Shown here: positions 1 to 7,013 of the stretch, piece by piece
How the letters are laid out: each line of letters begins with the position of its first letter
Numbering within the stretch: the first letter of the stretch is position 1
NCBI RefSeq assembly: GCF_018854495.1
Contig: NZ_JABBDR010000145.1
Location: 1-7,607 of the forward strand
Length of the DNA stretch: 7,607 nucleotides
Source: Acidithiobacillus ferruginosus
Lineage (GTDB): Bacteria > Pseudomonadota > Gammaproteobacteria > Acidithiobacillales > Acidithiobacillaceae
Direction: 5' to 3'
Position numbers and translations under genes: made by a program
Notes under the pieces: model-generated
The model's input: the letters and a program-made list of their open reading frames with translations, nothing else
Told to the model about the DNA's origin: nothing
Database searches by the model: none

Positions 1-724
1 CCCGCCAGTGGCGGGGCGCCTGGAAACCGGCGGGGCGGGTGATGCGGTGTTCGGCAACCCCTACGGCCATCCGTTGCGGCACACCATCCAGGCGCTGACC
101 GCGTTCCACGCCGAGATGGGCGACGGCGACCATCGGTTGAGCAACCTTGCCCTCCAGGAGCAGCCGCTGATAGCGGATCATGCCCGTCAGACCCATGGTC
201 AACCGGGCCAGGTCCTCCCGGTACAGGATATGCGCTTCCTGCAGTCCCGCGGCCCATCCCCGGGCGGCGGCTTGCACCCAGATCACGCGCTGTGCCGCAG
301 TGTGGGGCAATAAGGCCGGCGGAATGTCCTGCAGGGAGGGTTGACGGAAGTGGCGCAGAAGATAAGAGCGCCAGGTGGGCGTGACGGAATGAAAGGAGGC
401 GGGCCGGACGATCAGGTAGACGGCATCGGCGATGCGGATCACATTGGGCGCATAGTGCGCCTGCCGGCTGCCCTGGATGATGACGGGCGGCAGGATGCCG
501 CCTTTTTCCACAAGTGGCGCGAAATTGAAGACCTGATCAAGGCGTTTGCTTTGGGCGTTCAGCACCTGGTTGATGACGTGCGTTTCCGCAGCGAGTCCGC
601 CCTGCGCACCAAAGGTTTCCGCTTCCTGTGCCAGGGCCTTGCGCTCCAGGTGCAAGGGGGATGCGGTGTGCGCGGCTAGCGCGGTGGTCGGACGCAGGTG
701 TTCCAGTTGCGGTAAGGTCCACAT
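1..724 (-). CDS. dotC: DotC/TraI-like type IVB secretion core-complex protein (partial, runs off the left edge)
   Basis: Reading the minus strand from ATG at 724 gives 241 codons open to the window edge. The protein carries the DotC landmarks in order: FGAQGGLAAETHVINQVLN (about residues 38-56), LDQVFNFAPLVEKGGILPPVI (about 61-81), IRIADAVYLIV, the TPTWRSYLL block, GWAAGLQEA, and MIRYQRLLLEG near residue 190. In Legionella, DotC is an outer-membrane-associated lipoprotein that, with DotD, helps localise the DotH secretin-like ring; the IncI homologue is TraI. The gene follows dotD with only GGC between the dotD TGA and this ATG, so translational coupling is likely. The dotD stop lies in this same frame, so no longer start is possible. 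Oddly, the visible N-terminus (MWTLPQLEHL...) has no signal peptide and no lipobox cysteine, unlike the family norm. The C-terminus is outside the window. Confidence 0.85.
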   Translation of the reverse strand, partial: MWTLPQLEHLRPTTALAAHTASPLHLERKALAQEAETFGAQGGLAAETHVINQVLNAQSKRLDQVFNFAPLVEKGGILPPVIIQGSRQAHYAPNVIRIADAVYLIVRPASFHSVTPTWRSYLLRHFRQPSLQDIPPALLPHTAAQRVIWVQAAARGWAAGLQEAHILYREDLARLTMGLTGMIRYQRLLLEGKVAQPMVAVAHLGVERGQRLDGVPQRMAVGVAEHRITRPAGFQAPRHWR

Positions 725-727
725 GCC

Positions 728-1246
728 TCAACTCCCCAGATAGCGCAGCATGACGGTTCGCGTGGTGGCGTTGACGGTGAGATCCGCGCGACTCCCAGCC
801 TGGACGGCGGCTTCCCGGAAATCATCGAACAGGGTACGGTATCCCGAGAGATGGACGATGATATCCGCCGGTGGCGTCCTTCCCTGTATATGCAGACGAT
901 AACCGGCGAAGTTGGAGAGTTTGTGAACCAGTGGGGCGATCGGTCCGGTCCAGGCGATGGGCACGGTGCGGGACAACGCGGGAGGCAATGCCGGCGATCC
1001 GTCTAGCGGGGGATGCACGGCGGCGTTCTCGACCGCCAGCAGGTGCCAGGCATCCGCCACCTTGTCAGCGGCACGATCCAGGGTCGGATTGATGGGTGGT
1101 ACGGGCATGGCAACCGTTTCGGCGGGATGTATGCGGGCGCAGCCGGTGAGGAGTAGCGCAGATATTTCCAGAGGCAGCATGACCCAAGGGAAAAAACGAG
1201 ATCCAAGGTAGTTTTTCACAGAAAGCCTCATCGGTTTGCGTATCAT
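728..1246 (-). CDS. dotD: DotD/TraH-like type IVB secretion lipoprotein
   Basis: This 172-residue protein has a basic N-terminus, a hydrophobic stretch and a lipobox LLTGC (Cys36), so it should be exported and lipid-anchored. A proline-rich linker follows. The C-terminal part (about 105-172) matches the DotD domain, with GYRLHIQG, DIIVHLSGYRTLFDDFREAAVQAG and a final TVMLRYL strand; this domain resembles the N0 domain of secretins. DotD works with DotC to place and stabilise the outer-membrane ring of type IVB (Dot/Icm, IncI) systems. The ATG at 1246 has no clear Shine-Dalgarno. The GTG at 1219 has an AGG six bases upstream and would give a compact 27-residue lipoprotein signal, so it may be the real start. 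The gene is first in a leftward unit with dotC. The family is recognised from the lipobox, the C-terminal domain and the dotD-dotC order. Confidence 0.85.
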   Translation of the reverse strand: MIRKPMRLSVKNYLGSRFFPWVMLPLEISALLLTGCARIHPAETVAMPVPPINPTLDRAADKVADAWHLLAVENAAVHPPLDGSPALPPALSRTVPIAWTGPIAPLVHKLSNFAGYRLHIQGRTPPADIIVHLSGYRTLFDDFREAAVQAGSRADLTVNATTRTVMLRYLGS

Positions 1247-1446
1247 GTCGGGGTTATAGCAGGCATTGCGGGAATCATACGAAACGGGTAGATTTACCCA
1301 CGATAGGGCATCTAATATGCGGCTAACTGATGTCTATAAATACAAATAATAACAACATGTTACAAGCATGCCTCAAAAGGTGGTATTAGCAAGCAAATTG
1401 TAATAATGTGTAATGAAACCGTTATGGTATAGGATTTTGAATGGCC
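1247..1446. other. AT-rich spacer between dotD and the att site
   Basis: This stretch holds no gene. It is clearly AT-richer than dotCD, particularly 1310-1440. A weak minus-strand promoter for dotD can be drawn as TTGTAA (1365-1360), a 17-base spacer and TATTTA (1342-1337), but the -10 match is poor. A small inverted repeat GGGTA-GATT-TACCC lies at 1286-1299, between this promoter and dotD. A spacer of this kind beside an attachment site often carries integrase-arm or IHF sites, but none can be assigned by eye. Confidence 0.35.
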
Positions 1447-1494
<48 letters not shown>

Positions 1495-1506
1495 TAAATC
1501 AAGGGG

Positions 1507-1905
1507 TTAGGGTATTTTGTCCTGATTCCTTTTTCTCCAATCATCGCATTTTTCTACAATTCTGCTCAGCGGGGTGATCTGCTCCGCTTCCCTGGCTCTG
1601 ATATATGCCTCGGCCATATCGCCGCTGGCATGGCCGGCTAGGGCTTGCGCGTATATCATGAAAATGGCAGTCATCCACCTCCGACTTGGCCAACAACCGG
1701 CGCCATGCGCTGTTCCATCCGCGGACGGTATAAGGTGTCCCATCCTGGGAGGCAAACAACGAGAGGGATCCTATCCTGCGCCGCGACCCTCGCGCCTTTG
1801 GAACCACTGCCCGCAAGGCCGGTGTCCAGGTATAAAGGACGCGAGCGCCCGTTTTTCTCCCGCAGCGCAGCGGCACGGCGTGCCCGGCCGCTGGTCCGTA
1901 GATTC
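1507..1905 (-). pseudogene. Tyrosine recombinase/phage integrase remnant, frameshifted and truncated
   Basis: Two minus-strand frames together give an integrase catalytic domain. From about 1905 to 1645 one frame reads KTGARVLYTWTPALRAVV, then SLFASQDGTPYTV, then a helix ending in DDCHFHDIRA, which holds the HxxR box. The coding signal then moves to another frame near 1640-1650 and reads ALAGHASGDMAEAYIRARE followed by the C-terminal tail to TAA at 1507-1509. This supplies the (L)LGH-like histidine and the AEAYI tyrosine. Only about four residues separate HDIR from AGH, where intact family members usually have a dozen or more, so the shift comes with a deletion. The N-terminal domains and the first catalytic arginine are not visible. 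The gene lies 14 bp from the tRNA-Pro fragment and reads toward it, as expected for an integrase beside its att site. It is almost certainly inactive. Confidence 0.8.
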
Positions 1906-2094
1906 CAGCCGCGCGAACGAGGTATGGATTCAGGGGTCCGGCGGGCAGACTCATGTGGTCGAGGCGGGAAGCTGGGCTGCTCGGGGAGCATATGGATCTG
2001 GGGGTTACACCAACCCACCTCTGTCGGAGCGGATCCAGTCTTGGCATAGCCCGGTGCAGGCCGCGCATTTTATATCATGGAAAGTGCGAAATTC
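1906..2094. other. No recognisable gene; possible decayed upstream part of the integrase
   Basis: The frames here are open in several directions, but none gives a recognisable domain or has a ribosome-binding site. It is the place where the integrase N-terminal domains would be expected, so heavily decayed integrase sequence is possible. No residues support that directly. Confidence 0.3.
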
Positions 2095-2123
2095 TGAACA
2101 AAACAGTGCTTCGGGATTATAAT
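2095..2123 (+). promoter_or_regulatory. Sigma70-type promoter of the beta-propeller gene
   Basis: The hexamer TGAACA (2095-2100, 4 of 6 to TTGACA) is followed by a 17-base spacer and a perfect TATAAT (2118-2123). Transcription should start near 2130, giving an untranslated leader of roughly 70 bases before the ATG at 2199. The first gene on this strand is that open reading frame. Confidence 0.6.
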
Positions 2124-2198
2124 ACCATTGGTAAATGCTCGCTGAGCGCCATGCTGGTCTAACAGTTTCCAAATGACTTCGTATTACGGAGATAGAAA

Positions 2199-3293
2199 AT
2201 GATTAAGCTAAAGTATATGGTATGTATACCAGCCTTAGTGTGTTCTTTCTACCCTATTTTGGCGAGTGCTCAGGATCGGCTGGTAACAGTTAAGAAGATC
2301 GAGATTCCTGGTGCCCCGGCGCGATTCGATTATTCTGCGATCGATCAGCAGAACGCGAGATTATACGTGAACCAGGAAGGAGCTAATCGTACTTTAGTAT
2401 TCAGTACGCACAATTATCGTTTTCGTGGTGAAATTTCTGGAATTTCTCAGCCCACTGGCATTACAATAACACCGCGGGGTAATTTAGCCTTTATCAGTTC
2501 TCCTGGATATCCCTTGCTTGCTCCGCCGGACCGTCCTCATGTTTGGGGAAATGGGGTCGTCGATGTCGTCAACCTAATAAATTTGCGAGTTGTTCGGAAG
2601 CTGCCTGTTTCTATTTTTCCTGATGGAAGCGCGTGGGTTCCAAAAGAGTCGAGATTGTTTGTTTCCAATGAAAGAGCAGGGCGCGAGGTCGTAATTGGCG
2701 GTGATCCTATGCGAGTTCTTGCTAGTATACCTCTGGGTGGCCAAGCTGGAAATGTGGTTTATGATCCGCGAACGAAGAGAATCATTGTTAATATTCAGAC
2801 GTTAAACCAAATAGCTGTTATTAACCCAAAGTCGCTAAAGATTACGCGACGCATTCCACTTCCCCAAGGTTGTGTTAATAACCACGGACTTTTGTTGGAT
2901 ACATCGAAAAATCTGGCATTTATCGCGTGTACGGGACATTTGCACCTTCCGCCGGGAGAGGTAAAAAATGACCAGTCGAAAATTCTTGTCATGCGATTGC
3001 CCGACTTCAAAGCGCTTCAATTCAACATTGTTGGCGAAAATCCGGATGTATTGTCACTTGATACTGTGAGGCAGCGCCTTTGGGTGGGAAGTGAGTCAGG
3101 TGTCGTGGCCGTCTTTAAAATTGGGTCGGAAGTCGCGAAGCCGATGAAAAATATTTGGTTTGGATGGGTTGGATCGGATGCACACAGTGTGGCTGTCGAT
3201 CCAAAAACCGGCTTTGCGTGGTTTCCGTTGCTAGACGTTAACGGCCATTCGGAGATCAGGGTGGTAAAGTTAGAACAACTAGGTAGTGCCTGA
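2199..3293 (+). CDS. Exported YVTN-type beta-propeller repeat protein
   Basis: This 364-residue protein starts with a clear Sec signal (basic MIKLK, a hydrophobic core, cleavage after ASA near residue 24), so it should be periplasmic or secreted. The mature part is a run of short beta blades of the YVTN/YncE type: FDYSAIDQQNARLYVNQEG, VVDVVNLINLRVVRKL, GNVVYDPRTKRIIVNIQ, IAVINPKSLKITRRIPLP, LSLDTVRQRLWVGSESG and HSVAVDPKTGFAWFPL. No catalytic motif is evident; such propellers usually bind partners or ligands. The start is set by GGAG seven bases upstream. The gene is visibly AT-richer than its neighbours (29 of 60 bases G or C in the sampled line 2641-2700). It stands alone on the plus strand and ends 27 bp from the convergent permease gene. 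This suggests separately acquired cargo beside the att site. The precise role is unknown. Confidence 0.8.
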   Translation: MIKLKYMVCIPALVCSFYPILASAQDRLVTVKKIEIPGAPARFDYSAIDQQNARLYVNQEGANRTLVFSTHNYRFRGEISGISQPTGITITPRGNLAFISSPGYPLLAPPDRPHVWGNGVVDVVNLINLRVVRKLPVSIFPDGSAWVPKESRLFVSNERAGREVVIGGDPMRVLASIPLGGQAGNVVYDPRTKRIIVNIQTLNQIAVINPKSLKITRRIPLPQGCVNNHGLLLDTSKNLAFIACTGHLHLPPGEVKNDQSKILVMRLPDFKALQFNIVGENPDVLSLDTVRQRLWVGSESGVVAVFKIGSEVAKPMKNIWFGWVGSDAHSVAVDPKTGFAWFPLLDVNGHSEIRVVKLEQLGSA

Positions 3294-3320
3294 CAGAAAT
3301 AGTGTTTTGTGCAAATGCCC

Positions 3321-4757
3321 TTAAGCGGTGGCATCAAGCACCCAGTCTTCCCGCCCCATTTTGCGCACTGCCTGCCGATGGGTGAAAAACACCCAGATAA
3401 CCAGTACCAAGGGCATGCAAAGTCCCAAGAACCAAAGCATGAAACCGGTCGATGACTGCAGCAGCGCTAGCAGGCCGAGATTTACCAGAAGGTAGGCTAA
3501 TCCGAATACCAGCGATTGGATGATCTTTTTTTGAGCAGCAATGCGCAAGCCAAACATATAGGCGAAGAAAAAGGCGTAGCTCAACCAGAGTGTCGTCGTA
3601 AATAGAAATGCCATGAGCGCCATGCCCTGTAGAATCTGTAACGACAGAAGCGAAGTTGATAGGGCGAGTATCGTCAGCGCAAGCACTCCGGCCAAGAAAA
3701 TGCTCTGACGTGCATGATGGCGCATGGCTTGCTGGCAGAATCGCGTTTTGCTTCCCCATAGCCCGGTCAGGAAAACCGTTCGCCAGTCTGCGTCCTGCTG
3801 AATCCAATGACCGTTCGCCGTACTGACGAGCAAAACGGTTAATGTCCCACCCATACTCACACTCAGGATGGCAGCATGATGCATAAAAACGGCAGAGAGC
3901 GTGGGATGCGTCATTTGTTTGCTGATCACCGAAGTGAGTAATGTCACTAGCACCCCCGCCGTCCCTATCAGAAGGACGCTGGGAACCCCCATGGGGTACA
4001 AAACAAGCGGGTTTCTCCACGTCTGTGGTGTCCATCGGGCCAACGCCCGCCAATTCCGGGAGACAGACCAGCGTGTCTTGGCAGGCTGATCGTGCGTCCG
4101 CGCATCGAATCGTGCCTCCTGCATTTCAACCAAGGAGCGTAACCGCTCGGGCCGGAAGAACAGGGTGGCCATGATCGACGACCAAAGAACCACCGCTATG
4201 GGTAACGCCCAGAGCAGCGGTAACGTGCCAATATCCCAGTAGAACGATCCGCTGACCAGCAGCGGTATATAAAAAAGAAGCAACAATCCGTACAGGACGT
4301 ATTGCAACCACCGCCGCTTTTTCCAGGGGACGCGAAGTCCGCCAAATCCTGTACCGAGGAGCGTAAAAAGACCCGTCAAAACCAAGGCTCCCGGCCATGG
4401 TGCATGGAAGCTAAGCAGTGCTAGGAAGGGCAACGTACTCGCACCCAAAATAAGCCATCGTGTCGTCTGGCGATGCAGGCGAATAAATCCCGGTACGGCC
4501 ACTGCCAGAGGCTCCGTGACTTGGCGCCAGTAGTGGAGCAATAGTCCGCCATACAGATACACACAGAACATGATCAGGATGAAACGGAAACCATGCTGGG
4601 CCCAGGCATGTTGGGGATGGTGGGAATCCATAGTATGGGCAGGAAGTGCCAGCAGCACCGCAAAAGGGATGAGAAATAGCGCGCCAATGGCAGCCAAAGG
4701 GTTGTCGCGAAACAGATGCATGCCGATATAGCTGCGCAGGCTCGGATTCTTATTCAT
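3321..4757 (-). CDS. ABC transporter permease, polytopic membrane subunit
   Basis: The 478-residue protein (start ATG at 4757) has about 12 hydrophobic segments in two groups of six. The first lie near residues 21-41, 58-75, 100-115, 119-140, 150-167 and 173-195; the second run from about 260 to 452. A polar cytoplasmic stretch (about 200-255, with RPERLRSLVEMQEARFDAR) separates the halves. The ATG overlaps the ATPase stop as ATGA, so the two proteins are made together and should form one transporter in the inner membrane. A longer in-frame reading begins at 4856, but it lies inside the ATPase gene and adds a non-hydrophobic, arginine-rich leader, so it is rejected. The layout is that of large ABC-2/EcsB-like permeases, but no specific family signature is seen and the substrate is unknown. 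The gene is last in its operon. Confidence 0.8.
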   Translation of the reverse strand: MNKNPSLRSYIGMHLFRDNPLAAIGALFLIPFAVLLALPAHTMDSHHPQHAWAQHGFRFILIMFCVYLYGGLLLHYWRQVTEPLAVAVPGFIRLHRQTTRWLILGASTLPFLALLSFHAPWPGALVLTGLFTLLGTGFGGLRVPWKKRRWLQYVLYGLLLLFYIPLLVSGSFYWDIGTLPLLWALPIAVVLWSSIMATLFFRPERLRSLVEMQEARFDARTHDQPAKTRWSVSRNWRALARWTPQTWRNPLVLYPMGVPSVLLIGTAGVLVTLLTSVISKQMTHPTLSAVFMHHAAILSVSMGGTLTVLLVSTANGHWIQQDADWRTVFLTGLWGSKTRFCQQAMRHHARQSIFLAGVLALTILALSTSLLSLQILQGMALMAFLFTTTLWLSYAFFFAYMFGLRIAAQKKIIQSLVFGLAYLLVNLGLLALLQSSTGFMLWFLGLCMPLVLVIWVFFTHRQAVRKMGREDWVLDATA

Positions 4758-5677
4758 GCTGCGGTACCTACCATAGCCAGGAATGCAGATTCGAGGGTTG
4801 CCGGAGCGGTAACCACAATTTCCGATGACTCCTGGTTGGCGAGACGGGATGCCCAAGCGCTATTCCAATTAGCGACTAACACGGCGTACTGATCCCCGCC
4901 GGTAGCCAGTACCTGCAGCCCCTCAGGTAGCGGCTGAGACCATGGTTCAGCATCATCGCGCCGGATCCAGCGCGTCTGTTCCCGGAATTGAACCATGGAC
5001 AGCTGCGCATGCATCGCGCCATTGAGCATGATCACCGTCTGCGTGGCGACCGGTTCCAGATCTGAAAGAATATGGGATGAAATCAGTGCCGTGGCTTGTC
5101 GATCGCGAAGGTAGTCGCGCAGCAGTTGGAGAAAGTCACGCCGTCCAACGGGATCGAGGCTGGCGACCGGCTCATCCAGAATGAGGAGGTCCGGCTGATG
5201 GCGCAGCGCAAGCAGGATAGACAGGCGTTGTCGCTGACCACCAGAGAGATTTTTGATGCGCGCCTTAGGATCCAGGTCAGCCCACGCGTGCAACGTGGGT
5301 GACAGAGCGCGCCTAGCCTTGGGATAGAATTGTCCCAGATACTCAATCAATTCTTGTACCCGCAGCCAAGAGAATCCTTGAAAACTCTGCGGGACATACC
5401 CCATTCTGGAGCGATCTTCTTCCGAAAGTTCGGTCGCGGGCTTGCCAAAAACCAGGGCCTGCCCTGTGCTGGGTTCCAGCAGTCCGATAAGGCAGCCTAT
5501 CAATGTTGATTTACCTGCGCCATTGGGTCCCAATAGGGCCACAATCTCGCCTGGTTCTGCCGTTAACTGAATATCACGAAGCACTTCTTTATTAGCAAAG
5601 CATTTGCCCAGGTGATTGCAGTATAGGAGGTGATCCTGAGCATGAACTGCCATATTAGACTGGATTCCAGCAGACAT
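4754..5677 (-). CDS. ABC transporter ATP-binding protein (CcmA/NosF-like type)
   Basis: All nucleotide-binding motifs of an ABC ATPase are intact in this 307-residue protein: Walker A GPNGAGKST (50-58), Q-loop Q97 in YVPQSF, signature LSGGQRQR (144-151), Walker B LLILDEP (164-170), D-loop SLD (173-175) and switch histidine H202 in SSH. The C-terminal 100 residues form an accessory domain as in CcmA/NosF/EcsA-like exporters. It should energise the permease encoded by the overlapping downstream gene. The start at 5677 has GAGG eight bases upstream. That GAGG includes the last base of the preceding small gene's TGA stop, so translation is probably coupled. A second ATG eight codons in is possible but has no better signal. 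ATPases of this type paired with one large permease usually export lipids, peptides or drugs; the sequence does not tell which. Confidence 0.92.
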   Translation of the reverse strand: MSAGIQSNMAVHAQDHLLYCNHLGKCFANKEVLRDIQLTAEPGEIVALLGPNGAGKSTLIGCLIGLLEPSTGQALVFGKPATELSEEDRSRMGYVPQSFQGFSWLRVQELIEYLGQFYPKARRALSPTLHAWADLDPKARIKNLSGGQRQRLSILLALRHQPDLLILDEPVASLDPVGRRDFLQLLRDYLRDRQATALISSHILSDLEPVATQTVIMLNGAMHAQLSMVQFREQTRWIRRDDAEPWSQPLPEGLQVLATGGDQYAVLVANWNSAWASRLANQESSEIVVTAPATLESAFLAMVGTAA

Positions 5678-5687
5678 TGTTTTGCCC

Positions 5688-5915
5688 TCATGCTATGCAT
5701 CCACACCATAAATCAGTCGCAGAGCGCCGCGTCGTCTCGTGTTCACGCAGGCAGGGTTCACTGCCTGTAAAAATGCGGGCGGTATTCTCGGTCCACAGGG
5801 CATAATTTTTATGTACCAAGGCCGTCATCGTCTGGTTGAACTGTTGCTGACCATTCTCTGGTCGGTTACCACACAGTGGCTCCCGGTAGCCGCCGTAGCC
5901 GAGTGAGGTGCCCAT
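5688..5915 (-). CDS. Small protein of unknown function, first gene of the ABC transporter operon
   Basis: I do not recognise this 75-residue protein. It begins MGTSLGYGGYREPLCG, has a central stretch QQQFNQTMTALVHKNYALWTENTARIF that could form a helix, and ends DLWCGCIA, with four cysteines in all. There is no signal peptide or membrane segment. Support for it being real: an AAGGAG five bases upstream of the ATG, which is the strongest ribosome-binding site in the window; an open frame across the whole gap between the operator-like palindrome and the ATPase; and a stop only 10 bp before the ATPase start, with its TGA merging into the next Shine-Dalgarno. It could be a regulator or accessory subunit of the transporter, a leader whose translation controls the operon, or a precursor of an exported peptide. 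None of these can be chosen from sequence alone. Confidence 0.55.
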   Translation of the reverse strand: MGTSLGYGGYREPLCGNRPENGQQQFNQTMTALVHKNYALWTENTARIFTGSEPCLREHETTRRSATDLWCGCIA

Positions 5916-5964
5916 GTCGTCTCCTTGCCGTTAGCTTTCAGCAATCCCTAAGCATACAGACGGA

Positions 5965-6005
5965 ATATGACAGTACGATGAAGGTGGCATGTCATATATA
6001 TGACA
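5965..6005. promoter_or_regulatory. Palindromic operator with three half-sites upstream of the ABC operon
   Basis: A perfect 16-bp palindrome, TGTCATATATATGACA, occupies 5990-6005. Its half-site ATATGACA occurs again at 5965-5972, giving ATATGACA, a 17-base gap, then TGTCATAT-ATATGACA. The site lies 50-90 bp upstream of the small-protein start at 5915, where a regulator of the leftward operon would bind. The minus strand also offers TTGTCA (6006-6001), a 5 of 6 match to a -35 box inside the palindrome, but the matching -10 is weak. Symmetric sites of this size suit a dimeric repressor (GntR, TetR or MarR type). No regulator gene is present in the window. Confidence 0.55.
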
Positions 6006-6401
6006 ATTTGCGGTCATGGGGAAGTCGTCGGCGACGGTTTCAGCGAGGAGTCGCACCATGGACCCGGCGATGCAACGGGTCTGCATCCAGCGGGCAAGGA
6101 CGGTGCGCTTTGCTGCCAGAGGTTATGGATGCTTCACCAGCGCTTCGCTTCAGGTTATGGAGGATCAGTTTGATCTGCCAGCGGTTGCTTGTACCGGTCC
6201 CGGCAGCGGCAAAACGAAGACGTTGGTGCTCAAGCTTGCCCGCAATATCCATATGCGGCGTCATCGGCATGATCAGGCGATCTTTCAGACGCCGTTGCGC
6301 TATCACGACCGGCTTCACTCTCAGGTCGAGAATCTGCCCCAAGGGCATCCGCGCTGTTGCTACATCGGATGATCCGCAAAAATGAATATTTTTCAGGTAG
6401 T
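6006..6401. other. About 400 bp with no convincing gene
   Basis: Both strands have long open frames here, none backed by a ribosome-binding site. A minus-strand frame (6423-6040) contains a stretch (WQIKLILHNLKR, near 6180-6145) vaguely like the C-terminus of some DDE transposases. A plus-strand frame (6016-6372) contains GPGSGKTKTLV (about 6196-6228), which looks like a P-loop. Neither is supported by flanking motifs. Decayed mobile-element DNA is the likeliest content. Confidence 0.35.
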
Positions 6402-7013
6402 TCAAATGATCTGAAAATGGCAATACGTAAAGGCTTGCTTTTTCCCTGCCGGGGTACGGTGTATCACGTGATTATGGGAAATAAGCGTAAATAATGTCCC
6501 AAACTCAGAACGCAATTGTTCAGGGCTATAACGGCACACTGGAAGTTCACTGCATTGGGTAGGCCCGTCTTCTGCGAAGGTGGATATGATGACATGGCCA
6601 CCTGGCTTTAAGGCTTCGCTCAATACCTGAACGTAGCGTTGGCGCTGTTTTTTGTCCGTCAGGAAATGAAAAACTGCGCGGTCATGCCATAAAGAGAAGG
6701 TTGCCTGCGGCAGGGGCGTTTCCAGCACATCCCCGACGATCCACTTCACGGTGCCCGGATACTTCCCAAGACGTTGTTGGGTCACCGCCAGTGCGGCAGC
6801 GGAGAGATCAAGTATGGAGATTCTGGAAAATCCGCGCCCAATCAAGTCATCGACCCATGTGGATGCGCCACCACCGACATCGATAATCGCGTCTTGTGGC
6901 TTCAAATCCATTTCATCCAGCAGTTGTAACGATGTCTCATCATGATCACAGTACCAGCTTACCGTGGTCGATGCCCTCTCGGTGTAAATCTTATCCCAAT
7001 GTATATTATTCAT
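6402..7013 (-). CDS. Class I SAM-dependent methyltransferase
   Basis: The 203-residue protein has the Rossmann-fold methyltransferase layout. Motif I DVGGGAS lies at 45-51, the acidic end of strand 2 (ILDLS, Asp69) binds the ribose of SAM, and VGDV is at 93-96. The motif IV region SLWHDRAVFHFL is at 107-118, and LKPGGHVIISTF near 136-147 is the usual post-motif strand. The N-terminal pattern WDKIY...VSWYCDHDETSLQLL matches a common family of about 200-residue stand-alone methyltransferases, often annotated methyltransferase domain 11/12, so the start at 7013 is right even though only a weak GAAAG lies upstream. The length is complete. The small or macromolecular substrate is unknown. It stands alone, pointing left, between a gene-free stretch and a degenerate DUF29 gene, with no partner that hints at a pathway. 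Confidence 0.88.
   Translation of the reverse strand: MNNIHWDKIYTERASTTVSWYCDHDETSLQLLDEMDLKPQDAIIDVGGGASTWVDDLIGRGFSRISILDLSAAALAVTQQRLGKYPGTVKWIVGDVLETPLPQATFSLWHDRAVFHFLTDKKQRQRYVQVLSEALKPGGHVIISTFAEDGPTQCSELPVCRYSPEQLRSEFGTLFTLISHNHVIHRTPAGKKQAFTYCHFQII

Noticed and set aside
1574..2122. Long plus-strand open frames opposite the integrase remnant
   Set aside because: They have no ribosome-binding site and no domain, and are antisense to recognisable integrase motifs.
3315..3334. ATGCC/GGCAT inverted repeat as a terminator between the convergent propeller and permease genes
   Set aside because: The stem is only 5 bp with a 10-base loop, has no T run on either strand and overlaps the permease stop region.
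4758..4856. Longer permease start adding 33 residues at the N-terminus
   Set aside because: It lies wholly inside the ATPase gene, adds a non-hydrophobic arginine-rich leader and ignores the classical ATGA overlap at 4757-4754.
6390..6417. TTTTCAG/CTGAAAA inverted repeat at the methyltransferase 3' end as a terminator
   Set aside because: The stem is AT-rich, the loop is 14 bases, and it overlaps the stop codon without a proper T tract.
6040..6423. Minus-strand frame of 127 codons as a transposase gene
   Set aside because: Only a short WQIKLILHNLKR stretch resembles a transposase tail; no DDE residues or flanking motifs, no ribosome-binding site, and it overlaps the methyltransferase end.
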